64,000 bases of DNA. Source: Neobacillus niacini (GTDB lineage: Bacteria > Bacillota > Bacilli > Bacillales > Cytobacillaceae). Shown piece by piece: positions 29,791 through 38,626 of this stretch. Below the pieces are notes generated by a model. That model did not search any database and was not told where the DNA came from. It saw only the letters and a list, made by a program, of their open reading frames with translations. The translations under genes and the position numbers were made by a program. The DNA lies in NCBI RefSeq assembly GCF_030817595.1, contig NZ_JAUSZN010000001.1, positions 2,178,001 to 2,242,000 of the forward strand. Direction: 5' to 3'. Within the stretch, counting starts at the first letter, position 1; each line of letters begins with the position of its first letter.

Positions 29791-30851
29791 ATCCATCTCC
29801 TCCATGTTTCTATGTTTAAGACTTCTTGCGGAATCCGTTTATTTTCCTGCCATAATTGCATTAATCGATTTTGCTCCTCTTCGGTAAACCATTGAAAGAA
29901 GGCATCACGGTATTTGAGATTTTGTGTTTGGCCTTGCTTTTGGTCATTCCTTTGTTCTATACATTCAAGCATTTTACGATAAATCTTCAAAGCAGGCTGA
30001 ATACAGCAATCCGGGTATTTATCTATTAGCCTACTAATAATACCGTACCCAGCGGCGTCAAGGTCACCGGCGTAATAGAAAAGATAGTTGTTCGGTGGAA
30101 ACATTCGAAAGAAAAAGGAAAAGCTCCGTTCAATTTTCGTTCCTTCACCATAAATAATTAGTTCAGGTTCATAATCAAGTTGGTTCGCTTCTAATAATTT
30201 AATAGAAGTATGAAAGAAAGATAGATTCTCGACAATCAGTACCCGCTGAATTTCCTTTATTTCCTTCCCCTGTTTTATCCAAAATACAAACGGTTCACCG
30301 TAGTTCACCATTTTAAGCTGCTCTTCTGAAAATCCAATTCTAGCTAAAAATCCTTTCCCTTCAGGAAAACTATCACCGTCGAGTAAAAATTTTTCATGGC
30401 CAAAGAGCTCCAAACTTCTTTCTTCGACCGACACGGTTTCCCGTTCCTGGCTAGAGTGGAGAAAAGAATATAAATTATGGATTCGGTCCCATTCCTCTCT
30501 TGTTTGCCATTCGGGATGACGTTCATAAAAGGAAAAATCAAACTGATCACTTAATTTCATCATCGCCAGACGATCCCATTTGGCACTTTGAACTTTTATA
30601 TTAACCCAGTAATAAAGGGGCAGCGCCGGTGTTCTGCCATTATATTGATTATTTTGTATAGGAATAAGTATTCCCTCAGCATGCAAATTTTCAATGGCAC
30701 GGTAAAACAATGCATACCCGTCCATATCGAAATAATCATCCAAAAGCCTGCGCAGCTGAATTTCCAAATCGTTAATATTAATCTTCTTTTTCTGTTTAGG
30801 GTGTTGAATATCAGCAATAAAACCTCTCACCCGCGTTTCAATGATGTCCAT
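29787..30851 (-). CDS. jetD: Wadjet nuclease JetD (DUF3322/DUF2220, Toprim)
   Basis: 354 residues from ATG 30851 with AGGTG upstream. The N-terminal half is a DUF3322-like arm (about 1-150). The C-terminal half is a Toprim nuclease: the Glu of IVENL (Glu208) and the GDLDAAG motif (Asp263, Asp265) are the metal ligands, with YGEG between them. JetD makes the double-strand cut that destroys plasmids once JetABC has finished extruding a small circle. Here it is the first gene, while the first-described Wadjet operons have jetD last. It is coupled to jetA by a 4-bp overlap. Confidence 0.9.
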   Translation of the reverse strand: MDIIETRVRGFIADIQHPKQKKKININDLEIQLRRLLDDYFDMDGYALFYRAIENLHAEGILIPIQNNQYNGRTPALPLYYWVNIKVQSAKWDRLAMMKLSDQFDFSFYERHPEWQTREEWDRIHNLYSFLHSSQERETVSVEERSLELFGHEKFLLDGDSFPEGKGFLARIGFSEEQLKMVNYGEPFVFWIKQGKEIKEIQRVLIVENLSFFHTSIKLLEANQLDYEPELIIYGEGTKIERSFSFFFRMFPPNNYLFYYAGDLDAAGYGIISRLIDKYPDCCIQPALKIYRKMLECIEQRNDQKQGQTQNLKYRDAFFQWFTEEEQNRLMQLWQENKRIPQEVLNIETWRRWM

Positions 30852-30860
30852 TATAATCAC

Positions 30861-30884
30861 CTACTTAAATCTGTCTAACTTCAT
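30861..30884 (-). CDS. Seven-residue leader ORF in frame with jetD
   Basis: ATG at 30884 has AGGAG eight bases upstream. It encodes Met-Lys-Leu-Asp-Arg-Phe-Lys and stops at TAG (30861-30863), nine bases before the jetD ATG and in the same frame. It could be a leader peptide that couples or limits jetD translation. It could also be a former jetD N-terminus cut by a nonsense change. Confidence 0.4.
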   Translation of the reverse strand: MKLDRFK

Positions 30885-30922
30885 AGAAATCTACTCCTGT
30901 TATCCAATTAGGACATCCTTTT

Positions 30923-30953
30923 ATTATAAACTAGTTGTAGTATGGTTGGTAAA
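30923..30953 (-). promoter_or_regulatory. Candidate Wadjet promoter
   Basis: On the minus strand TATAAT (30928-30923) lies 72 bp before jetD. A TTTACC (-35-like) sits 19 bases upstream, which is slightly long. No operator is evident. Confidence 0.4.
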
Positions 30954-31102
30954 TGAAATTTTCTTAATATAATGACTCGGCTGTAAAAGAAAAAATGAAC
31001 TTTGTCAATCTCACTAATTACTGGAGTATCGGTCGGAAAATTCTGATTTTCGGAAAGAGACGCTCCTTCGAGGAGTTAGTATGAAGCACGTAGTTAAAAT
31101 AC
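30954..31102. other. Gap between Wadjet promoter and the symporter terminator
   Basis: No gene seen. A small palindromic piece (CGGAAAAT...ATTTTCGG, about 31035-31053) and a CTCCTTCGAGGAG hairpin (about 31070) are present without T-runs. Their function is unknown. Confidence 0.3.
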
Positions 31103-31135
31103 AAAAAAACTCCCGGAAATATTAATTTCCAGGAG
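31103..31135 (-). terminator. Terminator of the glucuronide island operon
   Basis: The stem CTCCTGGAAAT/ATTTCCGGGAG (one G-T pair) is followed by TTTTTTTG on the minus strand. It lies about 20 bp past the symporter stop. Confidence 0.85.
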
Positions 31136-31153
31136 ATAAAATCGTTTTCATTT

Positions 31154-32632
31154 TTAGCTTACTGCAATTTCGTCTTTTTTAACTTTTGCTTTCTTTTGTG
31201 CAATTCCCTTTTGAATCTCTTCCATTCTCTTCGCATCAAGGTTATAGAACCTCATTGCTGTAATCGATACTATTAAGCAAAGAGCTGGTATTCCAAATGC
31301 TAAAACTAAAGTTGTCACAAACAATGGTGTTGTTAAGGCATCCCCAACTTCAGGGAATTTCGATTTGTAACCAATAATTGCGACAACAGCTCCTACTATG
31401 GTAGGTGCTAAAGATGAAACGAGTGAATCAATAAAAGAGAAAATCGTTCCCAGCATACCTGGTACATAACGTCCTGATTTATGTGTTTCATAGTCTGAAA
31501 CATCCGCGATCATAGGAACCACTAGTGTTGTTGGAATATTTGCAAACCCTATTGCTATTGAATATAAAACTAAGAATAAGATAGTCGCAAAACCAATATC
31601 CTTAAGTGAGATTTCAGTTGGATTATCTATTAGTAAAAATAGAACAATTAAGGCTACAAAGGACAATATTCCAATCCACGCGGAAGTTACATATGATTTT
31701 TTTAAACCTGTCTTTCTTGCAATACCAACCACGAAGAATGTAATTAATAGAGTTGGTACTATCGTAATCATACCAATTGTACCACTTAGTGAATAATCTC
31801 CTAGTAAAATACCAAAGAACATAACGCCTACTACATTATAACGAGCAATACTCATCGCTAGTTTATCAAATGAGGCTGAAATTGAAAGCATCTGTAATGG
31901 CCTATTTCCTTTAATAATACCCCAATACTCTCGCAAAGTGGTTTTTGTACCTTCCTCTGCTAAACCATAGAATTCCTTCTTATCTCTTGACCATATACCT
32001 ACGATAGCAAGTACAGCACATATACCTGAAACAATAAGCCCATAACTATTCAATTCCATAAATAAAGGTAAAGTAAAATTACCGTGCTTAGCAATTAGAT
32101 AGTTTGAAACAAAAATTTGCCCGCCCGTGAAAACTCCAATGTTATAAATACTATCAAAAATGGCATAAAGCGGTCGCTGCTTTGGATGATTAGTTAATAC
32201 AGTTTGACCTGCTTTTGTAACACTTGCTTGTAATGAATAACCAATTTTATTAATAATTAACATAGCGGTAAAGAAAATAAACTGCAACGATTCTGGCAAC
32301 ATATGCGTTACAGTATAGATAATAATGATTGTACCAGCCGAAATTATATTTCCCAATACGATTAATGGCGTATACTTACCAAACTTAGACTCTGTTTTAT
32401 CAATGATATATCCAATGGCAGGATCAATTACCCCATCAAATAGTCGTGCTGCCATTAAAACAGAACTGATTATCATAACAGCAAGTCCTGCAATCCCTGT
32501 AGCATAATAAGTGACAAACGCTAAGATAAACGCATGAAGATTAGTTGATGTGTTGTTTAGGGTAAAAAAGGCTATTTGCCATAGTTTTGCTTTATTAGAT
32601 ATTTCCACATTATTACTTGCTGTATTTGACAT
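31154..32632 (-). CDS. GPH-family sugar/glucuronide:cation symporter
   Basis: 492 residues from ATG 32632, which has GGGGG eight bases upstream; an ATG two codons earlier is too close to it. Twelve transmembrane helices are expected. The N-terminal pattern DGVIDPAIGYIIDKT matches the glycoside-pentoside-hexuronide group (UidB, MelB, XynP), which use the Asp residues there for cation coupling. It lies directly after uidA on the same strand, so the likely cargo is a beta-glucuronide or a related glycoside. Confidence 0.85.
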   Translation of the reverse strand: MSNTASNNVEISNKAKLWQIAFFTLNNTSTNLHAFILAFVTYYATGIAGLAVMIISSVLMAARLFDGVIDPAIGYIIDKTESKFGKYTPLIVLGNIISAGTIIIIYTVTHMLPESLQFIFFTAMLIINKIGYSLQASVTKAGQTVLTNHPKQRPLYAIFDSIYNIGVFTGGQIFVSNYLIAKHGNFTLPLFMELNSYGLIVSGICAVLAIVGIWSRDKKEFYGLAEEGTKTTLREYWGIIKGNRPLQMLSISASFDKLAMSIARYNVVGVMFFGILLGDYSLSGTIGMITIVPTLLITFFVVGIARKTGLKKSYVTSAWIGILSFVALIVLFLLIDNPTEISLKDIGFATILFLVLYSIAIGFANIPTTLVVPMIADVSDYETHKSGRYVPGMLGTIFSFIDSLVSSLAPTIVGAVVAIIGYKSKFPEVGDALTTPLFVTTLVLAFGIPALCLIVSITAMRFYNLDAKRMEEIQKGIAQKKAKVKKDEIAVS

Positions 32633-32721
32633 AATCATTACCCCCTTTAGAAATAAACCGCTATCATTTAAAAAGATAAAAAATAAATTATTCCCCTTAG
32701 CGAAAATCCTTTATGAATATT

Positions 32722-32762
32722 TACAATGCCAAAGTGATGACTTAGTCACCCCTTTGACATTG
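32722..32762 (-). other. Intercistronic hairpin between uidA and the symporter gene
   Basis: A long stem (ACAATGTCAAAGGGGTGAC paired with its near-complement, about 18 bp with one mismatch and a G-T pair) begins about 18 bp after the uidA stop. No T-run follows, so it is more likely an mRNA-stabilising or processing element than a terminator. Confidence 0.6.
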
Positions 32763-32779
32763 TGAAACCCCTTATGTTC

Positions 32780-34573
32780 TTAACCTTTATAACCAAAGTC
32801 CGGTATTTGTGTCCAACGTCTGCGTAACTCGTGTGCGGCATATTTTGGTTTCCGGTCGCGAGTAAAAATACCTTTTTTGTTTCCTTGAACACGAACAATT
32901 CCTTGTCCCGTTGCAAAATCAGCAAAGTTCCAAACCTGCTCACCTACGAAATGATTAAATTCATCAAACACTTCATGGTTTGCTCTATAGAATTCTACTT
33001 GATATTCTTCCGTAAACATAACCGGTTCTACGTCGTGTAAGCCCGCTACCGTATCAGCACCATACTCGGTCATCATAAATGGTTTATTAGGGCAGCGATT
33101 TAGCCAGCCATTCAATTCTGCGCGAAGTTTTTCTTTAGCCGAGACCAAGTCCCCGCCATCAACATACCAGCCATAATAGCGGTTAAAGGCAAGAACATCC
33201 AGTAATTCCGCTATTTGATCCTTTTCTGGTGAAGATTGTATTTCAGTCACAATCGTAACAGGACGTTTTTGTGGGTCAAGTTCTTTTGCCAGCTCAACCA
33301 GCGGCTTAAAGTATTCATATGCTCCCTTTTCTTCAGTTGCAGCTTCATTAGCTATATTCCACAGAACCACAGAAGGATGGTTTTTATCACGTAAAATTAG
33401 TTCCTTAATTACCTGTTGGTGATGCTCAAATGTTTTAAGCTCCTTCCAGGTATCCCGTTTAGTTCCGCCGAGAAACACAACTAACATATTTAAGTGCATA
33501 CCCACTGCTGGTACTTCATCAATGATGACAAACCCCTCACGGTCAGCAAGGCGCATGATTTCTTCTGAATATGGGTAATGGGCTGTACGGAATGAATTTG
33601 CCCCACTCCACTTCATCAGATTGAAATCCATAACATTAGCAGCTTCATTAAAACCTCTTCCATGAATCGGTGTATCTTCGTGTTTACCAAAGCCTTTAAA
33701 GTAGAATGGCTTTTTATTGATAAGGAACTGACCATCTTTTACTTCTACCGTTCTAACACCAAACGGCTGTTCATAAATATCGACAGATTCCTCATCCTTT
33801 TCCACTTCAACCTGTAGTGTGTATAAATAAGCATTTAATGGCTCCCATAGTCTTACATTGGGGATGTTAATTTTGCCGGCAACTCCTTCTGCCTCACCTA
33901 CTACAACACCAGATTCGTCTACGGCTTTTACTTTTACTTTTACTTGTGCAGTGCCAGCTATCTCAATTGAATAGTGAACCTGTCCATCTATTTCCGTTAC
34001 AATGGTTACATCCTTAACATAAGTAGTCGGTGTAGTATATATTTTCACCGGACGGTGCAAGCCAGCGTAGTTGAAGAAGTCAAAATTTGGCTGATTGCGT
34101 ATTACTTTGCCAACTCCAGGAATATCCTTTTCTATTACTGTGCCAACGGGTAAAGTTGAGTAATCAAGAATATTGTTGACAGCAACCGTTAATCGATTTT
34201 TCCCTTTGTGTAAAAACTTATTTATTTCTGCTTCAAACGGTAAAAAACCGCCCTTATGTTCAACAACAAGTTCACCATTTACAAAAACCTTAGCTAGATG
34301 TGTAGCGGAACCGAATCGTAAAACCACACGCTCAGATTGAAGGATGGCGGGGACAGAAAATTCCCGCTCATACCATACCCAGCCCACATGATCGCGTATA
34401 CTGGCATTTACTCCAATATCATTAAAGGAAGATGGTACAGCCATACTGATCGTGTCTGTTAATCCGTTTTCATACCATTTTTCCTGCAGTCCTTCACCTT
34501 TATCTAATTTAAATTTCCAGATACCATTTAAGTCGATGATACTGCGAGTTTCAGTAATAATTGGGTATAACAT
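32780..34573 (-). CDS. uidA: Beta-glucuronidase (GH2)
   Basis: 597 residues; ATG behind GGGAG. It has the GH2 layout of sugar-binding jelly roll (1-185), Ig-like domain (185-275) and TIM barrel. The acid/base Glu is in NIANEAA and the nucleophile Glu in TEYGADT. The C-terminal stretch [17 protein letters not shown] is nearly the same as in E. coli UidA, as is the [13 protein letters not shown] motif that binds the glucuronate carboxylate. It cleaves beta-D-glucuronides in the cytoplasm. It lies between a GH3 glucosidase and the GPH symporter in one operon. Confidence 0.95.
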   Translation of the reverse strand: MLYPIITETRSIIDLNGIWKFKLDKGEGLQEKWYENGLTDTISMAVPSSFNDIGVNASIRDHVGWVWYEREFSVPAILQSERVVLRFGSATHLAKVFVNGELVVEHKGGFLPFEAEINKFLHKGKNRLTVAVNNILDYSTLPVGTVIEKDIPGVGKVIRNQPNFDFFNYAGLHRPVKIYTTPTTYVKDVTIVTEIDGQVHYSIEIAGTAQVKVKVKAVDESGVVVGEAEGVAGKINIPNVRLWEPLNAYLYTLQVEVEKDEESVDIYEQPFGVRTVEVKDGQFLINKKPFYFKGFGKHEDTPIHGRGFNEAANVMDFNLMKWSGANSFRTAHYPYSEEIMRLADREGFVIIDEVPAVGMHLNMLVVFLGGTKRDTWKELKTFEHHQQVIKELILRDKNHPSVVLWNIANEAATEEKGAYEYFKPLVELAKELDPQKRPVTIVTEIQSSPEKDQIAELLDVLAFNRYYGWYVDGGDLVSAKEKLRAELNGWLNRCPNKPFMMTEYGADTVAGLHDVEPVMFTEEYQVEFYRANHEVFDEFNHFVGEQVWNFADFATGQGIVRVQGNKKGIFTRDRKPKYAAHELRRRWTQIPDFGYKG

Positions 34574-34699
34574 TCTTGATTACTCCCTTTTTCTTCGTTT
34601 TTTCTCTAACCAAAATCTTTGTTAAATAAAATTATGAAAAGTGGTTCATTTCATTTAAAAGTTAAAGACCTAAGATTTAATTTTTAGTAATCATTTCTT

Positions 34700-36997
34700 T
34701 TAATGGCTTACAAAATTAGTTGAATTAAGTTCCTTAATAAATTCAGTTAGTTTGTCTTCGGTAATGTCTCCACCACTAAAATTCATAAGAGCACGCAAAG
34801 GCATGTATTTTAACATCGCTTCCATCATTTCTGCACCCTCTCCGTGATCTGACCCAGCATCAAATAATGGACTTCCTTTTGTTAGCTCTCTAATTAGAGC
34901 ATTAGCTTTTTCACCTAGAATTGGATCAGTTAAAAGATCTCCGACAGTCGAATTTCGGTGAACCTCCAAGAAAACTGGGGAAGTAGAATGAACCACAATT
35001 TTTTCTGTTAGTTCAATTTCTCTGGACGATTTCCCTACCAAAATTTCAAATTCTCCTGATTCTACATACCAATCCTTCAAATCCGTGTTGTAATATGCAA
35101 ATGCGCGTTTATCCAATTTAAAGGAAATAGTTTTGTCTTCCCCAGGCTGTAAGGAAACCTTTCCAAAGCCTTTTAATTCTTTTTCAGGACGAACTACTCT
35201 GCTTTTTATATCTTTTACATATAACTGGATGATTTCTTTCCCAGGCACTTTTCCTGTATTTTTCACATTCACGGTAACTGTGACAGATTCTGTATCTTTT
35301 ATTTCTTTTTTATCAATTACAAGGTTTTTATATTCGAAGGTTGTATAGCTTAAACCATATCCAAATGGAAACAGCGGCTCAATCTGTTTTGTATCGTAAT
35401 AACGATAACCAACAAAGATGCCTTCTTTATACTCAACTTTATCCCTCTCTCCTGGAAAGTTGAGATAAGAAGGATTGTCACTTAATTTTACTGGAAAAGT
35501 TTCGGCTAGCTTTCCACTTGGATTAACCTCTCCGAATAGGATGTCTCCAATCGCACCTCCTAGTGCCTGACCTCCCAGGTAACCTTCCAGAAGACCCTTC
35601 ACCTTATCAAGCCATGGCATAACAACCGGTGCCCCATTACTTAGAACAACAACTATATTCTTTTGTACTTCTGCTACCGCTTCGACTAAAAGACGGTGAT
35701 TCTCCGGTATATTCAGATGCTCTCTATCATACCCTTCAGATTCATATCGGTCAGGAAGACCTACAAGCAATACGGTTACATCGGATTTTGCTGCCGTTTT
35801 CTTTGCCTCTTCAATTAATTGATCATCGATTAAATCCTTTTCAAGATGATATCCTTCCGCGTATAAAACGTTCACATTTTGACCCGCTGTTTTCTCTATT
35901 TCTTCATAGATATTTTCAAGCTTTGTCGGGTTAATGTGTGAGCTTCCACCGCCTTGATATCTTGGTTTTTTCGCAAATGAACCAATAATCGAAATGGTTC
36001 CTTCTTTCTTTAACGGCAGGATATTATCTTCATTCTTTAATAAAACCATACTTTCACTTGCTGCTTTTCTTGCAAGCTTATGATGTTGTTCTTTATCATA
36101 GGTAGCGTTTTCTTTCTTGTTTTCTACTGCCATTAAGATAATACGTAGAATTCTTTCAACTGCCTGATCTAGTTTATCTTCTGAAAGCTGACCATTTCTT
36201 ACAGCATTGATGATTTTCTTTTCACCAATCCCACTGCTTGAAGGCATTTCCAGGTCTAACCCGGCATTTAATCCGTCAACAGGTTCATTAACCGCCCCCC
36301 AGTCAGAAACAACAAATCCTTCAAATCCCCACTCATCTCGCAGGATGTCAGTTAACAATGTTTTATTTTCTGATGCAAAGTCTCCATTGACCTTGTTGTA
36401 GGCGCACATCACAGTCCATGGCTGCGCTTTCTTTACAGCGTTTTCAAAGCTGGCCAAATATATTTCTCGTAACGTCCTTTCATCCACAATAGCATCTGTC
36501 GACATTCTTCGGTGTTCTTGATTGTTTGCAGCGAAGTGCTTAAGTGATGTCCCAACCCCCTCACTTTGAACACCCTTGATATGGGACGCAGCCATTTCTG
36601 ATGAAAGGAATGGATCTTCCGAAAAATATTCAAAGTTTCTGCCACAAAGAGGTGAACGCTTAATGTTTGCTCCAGGCCCGAGAAGTACTGCCACATCCTC
36701 TGCCTGGCATTCCTTTCCTAATGCAACCCCAACTTCATATATTAACTCTTTATTCCAAGTACTAGCTAAACCGGCTGCAGATGGGAAACATGTCGCAGGA
36801 ACACTGTCAAACAGCCCTAAATGATCTGCTCCCATTTTTTGTTTACGGAGTCCATGCGGACCATCGGTTACCATTATCGAGGGTATTCCCAGTCTTTCGA
36901 TACCTTTTAAATTCCAAAAATCTAATCCAGAACAAAGACCAGCTTTTTCTTCCAAGGTCATTTGTGAGATTAATTGTTTTATATCTTGATTGATCAT
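34700..36997 (-). CDS. Beta-glucosidase-type glycoside hydrolase (GH3)
   Basis: 765 residues. ATG 36997 is chosen because GGAGG lies five bases upstream; a TTG at 37009 overlaps that site. Domain order: GH3 N-terminal barrel (about 1-310) with the nucleophile Asp in [10 protein letters not shown]3 C-terminal alpha/beta sandwich (about 350-560) with GGGSSH, and a fibronectin-III-like domain (about 590-665). No signal peptide, so it acts in the cytoplasm on imported glycosides. It could release glucose or xylose; the sequence alone does not decide. It is the first gene of the operon and carries a cre-like site at its promoter. Confidence 0.9.
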   Translation of the reverse strand: MINQDIKQLISQMTLEEKAGLCSGLDFWNLKGIERLGIPSIMVTDGPHGLRKQKMGADHLGLFDSVPATCFPSAAGLASTWNKELIYEVGVALGKECQAEDVAVLLGPGANIKRSPLCGRNFEYFSEDPFLSSEMAASHIKGVQSEGVGTSLKHFAANNQEHRRMSTDAIVDERTLREIYLASFENAVKKAQPWTVMCAYNKVNGDFASENKTLLTDILRDEWGFEGFVVSDWGAVNEPVDGLNAGLDLEMPSSSGIGEKKIINAVRNGQLSEDKLDQAVERILRIILMAVENKKENATYDKEQHHKLARKAASESMVLLKNEDNILPLKKEGTISIIGSFAKKPRYQGGGSSHINPTKLENIYEEIEKTAGQNVNVLYAEGYHLEKDLIDDQLIEEAKKTAAKSDVTVLLVGLPDRYESEGYDREHLNIPENHRLLVEAVAEVQKNIVVVLSNGAPVVMPWLDKVKGLLEGYLGGQALGGAIGDILFGEVNPSGKLAETFPVKLSDNPSYLNFPGERDKVEYKEGIFVGYRYYDTKQIEPLFPFGYGLSYTTFEYKNLVIDKKEIKDTESVTVTVNVKNTGKVPGKEIIQLYVKDIKSRVVRPEKELKGFGKVSLQPGEDKTISFKLDKRAFAYYNTDLKDWYVESGEFEILVGKSSREIELTEKIVVHSTSPVFLEVHRNSTVGDLLTDPILGEKANALIRELTKGSPLFDAGSDHGEGAEMMEAMLKYMPLRALMNFSGGDITEDKLTEFIKELNSTNFVSH

Positions 36998-37024
36998 AAT
37001 AACCTCCAAAAGGATTGTTTATTT

Positions 37025-37038
37025 CGTAAACGCTTTCC
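37025..37038 (-). promoter_or_regulatory. Cre-like site before the GH3 gene
   Basis: GGAAAGCGTTTACG on the minus strand matches the CcpA consensus TGWAARCGYTWNCW at 12 of 14 positions with an intact core. It lies 28 bp before the GH3 start. Carbon catabolite repression of the glucuronide/glucoside operon is likely. Confidence 0.65.
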
Positions 37039-37205
37039 ATGACTTGATTATAAGGAATAAAGATTTATAATTATGGTATATTTCAAATATTTTTTGTATA
37101 TTTCAAAGTCGAATTTTTACTATTTATTATTTTTAGATATTTGGTATTACTCTGTTTTTACCGATTACCTTTTTTCATTCTTAGAAATATAGGGAGCAAA
37201 TCAAT

Positions 37206-38453
37206 ATGAACTATAAAGAGTTGGGCTATATTTGCCAGCTGATGTATGATTCGTTTAATATTCCGGTTTTTTTTATAAATGAACAGAAACAATTGGTATT
37301 TGAATTCGATGTATCTTTTAAACATAATCCTTTATATTCATCTAAAGAGTTGATGCTCAAAAAGCTTTACGACCAGAATAAACCTTATGATTTTCCAGTC
37401 TTTCAAACCACTGAATATATGGAACGTTTCTGTGGGATCGAAATATATGTTCAAAAGGAATATAGAGGGAGAGTTATCGTTGGTCCAACCATAAATTCGG
37501 TGTTTACCGAAGAAATGTTAACTCCCATCTTATCAGAGGCATTAGGGAAAATGAGGCTTGGAAAAGAAGTAGAGATGAGGTTACGAGACTATTTCCAGTC
37601 GCTTCCTGTCATACCCAATCTTAAATTTATCCAACTGAGTATGCATTTGTATTATATGATTTATCAAGAAAAGTTAGATATTGCAGGTATTATCCAAAAC
37701 AATAAATCAAATGAAAACATTACACTGACCACTGAGGATCCGTCGATAAGTATCTCAAATAGACGTCAAGATATGTCTTTTCATCACGACCTAACTTATG
37801 AAAAAAGAATACTTCAGTTTATTAAGGAGGGACGAAAGGAAGAATTTATAAATCATTTCAAATTGGAAAATCAGGATAATCAGGTCGGAATTTTGGCAAA
37901 AAAAAGTCAGCTTCGAAACAAAAAAAACCTGGCCATCACCGTTATCACTCTAGGTACTCGAGCCGCCATGGAAGGTGGATTACAGGAAGAAACAGCCTAT
38001 ACCCTTAGTGATTTATATATACAAAATATTGAGGAACTTAATGATAGTGCTAGTGTTGAACATTATATGGTAGAGGCATTAAGTGATTTTGCTGACCGAG
38101 TTAGAAAAAATCGACAATCGAAATACTCAAAGCCAATTAATCATTGCATAAATTATATTTTTAACCACCTTTATGAACCCACAACAATAGTAAATCTTGC
38201 CGAATTGAATAATATGCATCCAAATTATTTATCTTCCTTATTTAAAAAAGAGGTTGGAGTATCACTACCAGAGTATATCCAGCGATCAAAAATAGATGAA
38301 GCTAAATCTTTATTAACATTTTCTGATTATTCAATTTTGAAAATATCTTCCCTATTAAATTATAATGATCAGAGCCATTTTACTAAGACATTTAAAAAGT
38401 TTACAGGAATCACTCCAAAACAATATAAGCATCAATCATTATCAAGTAAGTAA
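37206..38453 (+). CDS. AraC-family transcriptional regulator of the glucuronide island
   Basis: 415 residues; ATG behind GGGAG. The N-terminal part (about 1-165) looks like a ligand-binding domain of the GAF/PocR-like kind (for example NIPVFFINEQKQ). The C-terminal 100 residues are a double helix-turn-helix (NNMHPNYLSSLFKKEVG, then a LNYNDQSHFTKTFKK segment). It is divergent from the GH3-uidA-symporter operon across about 200 bp, so it probably activates that operon. No transmembrane helices, unlike the YtdP-like regulator at 2.5-4.8 kb. Confidence 0.85.
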   Translation: MNYKELGYICQLMYDSFNIPVFFINEQKQLVFEFDVSFKHNPLYSSKELMLKKLYDQNKPYDFPVFQTTEYMERFCGIEIYVQKEYRGRVIVGPTINSVFTEEMLTPILSEALGKMRLGKEVEMRLRDYFQSLPVIPNLKFIQLSMHLYYMIYQEKLDIAGIIQNNKSNENITLTTEDPSISISNRRQDMSFHHDLTYEKRILQFIKEGRKEEFINHFKLENQDNQVGILAKKSQLRNKKNLAITVITLGTRAAMEGGLQEETAYTLSDLYIQNIEELNDSASVEHYMVEALSDFADRVRKNRQSKYSKPINHCINYIFNHLYEPTTIVNLAELNNMHPNYLSSLFKKEVGVSLPEYIQRSKIDEAKSLLTFSDYSILKISSLLNYNDQSHFTKTFKKFTGITPKQYKHQSLSSK

Positions 38454-38471
38454 ATAATAAAAACAAAAAAA

Positions 38472-38500
38472 TGGGGCGAGATCCTAGTATCTCTACCCCA
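38472..38500 (-). terminator. Terminator of the nasB-nasC operon
   Basis: The stem TGGGGTAGAGAT/ATCTCGCCCCA (small bulge) is followed by TTTTTTTGTTT on the minus strand. It lies 126 bp past the nasC stop but directly after a second stop codon in the nasC frame. Confidence 0.85.
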
Positions 38501-38626
38501 CTATCCATCCAATTTATTTACTCTACTTACAGCTTTTTTGGCAATGCCTTTATTTAGGAATGCATTCAGTTGATTATCTCTAGATTTGATGTTGCCATTT
38601 TCCTCAGAAGCTTTTGCATTTTCTAA

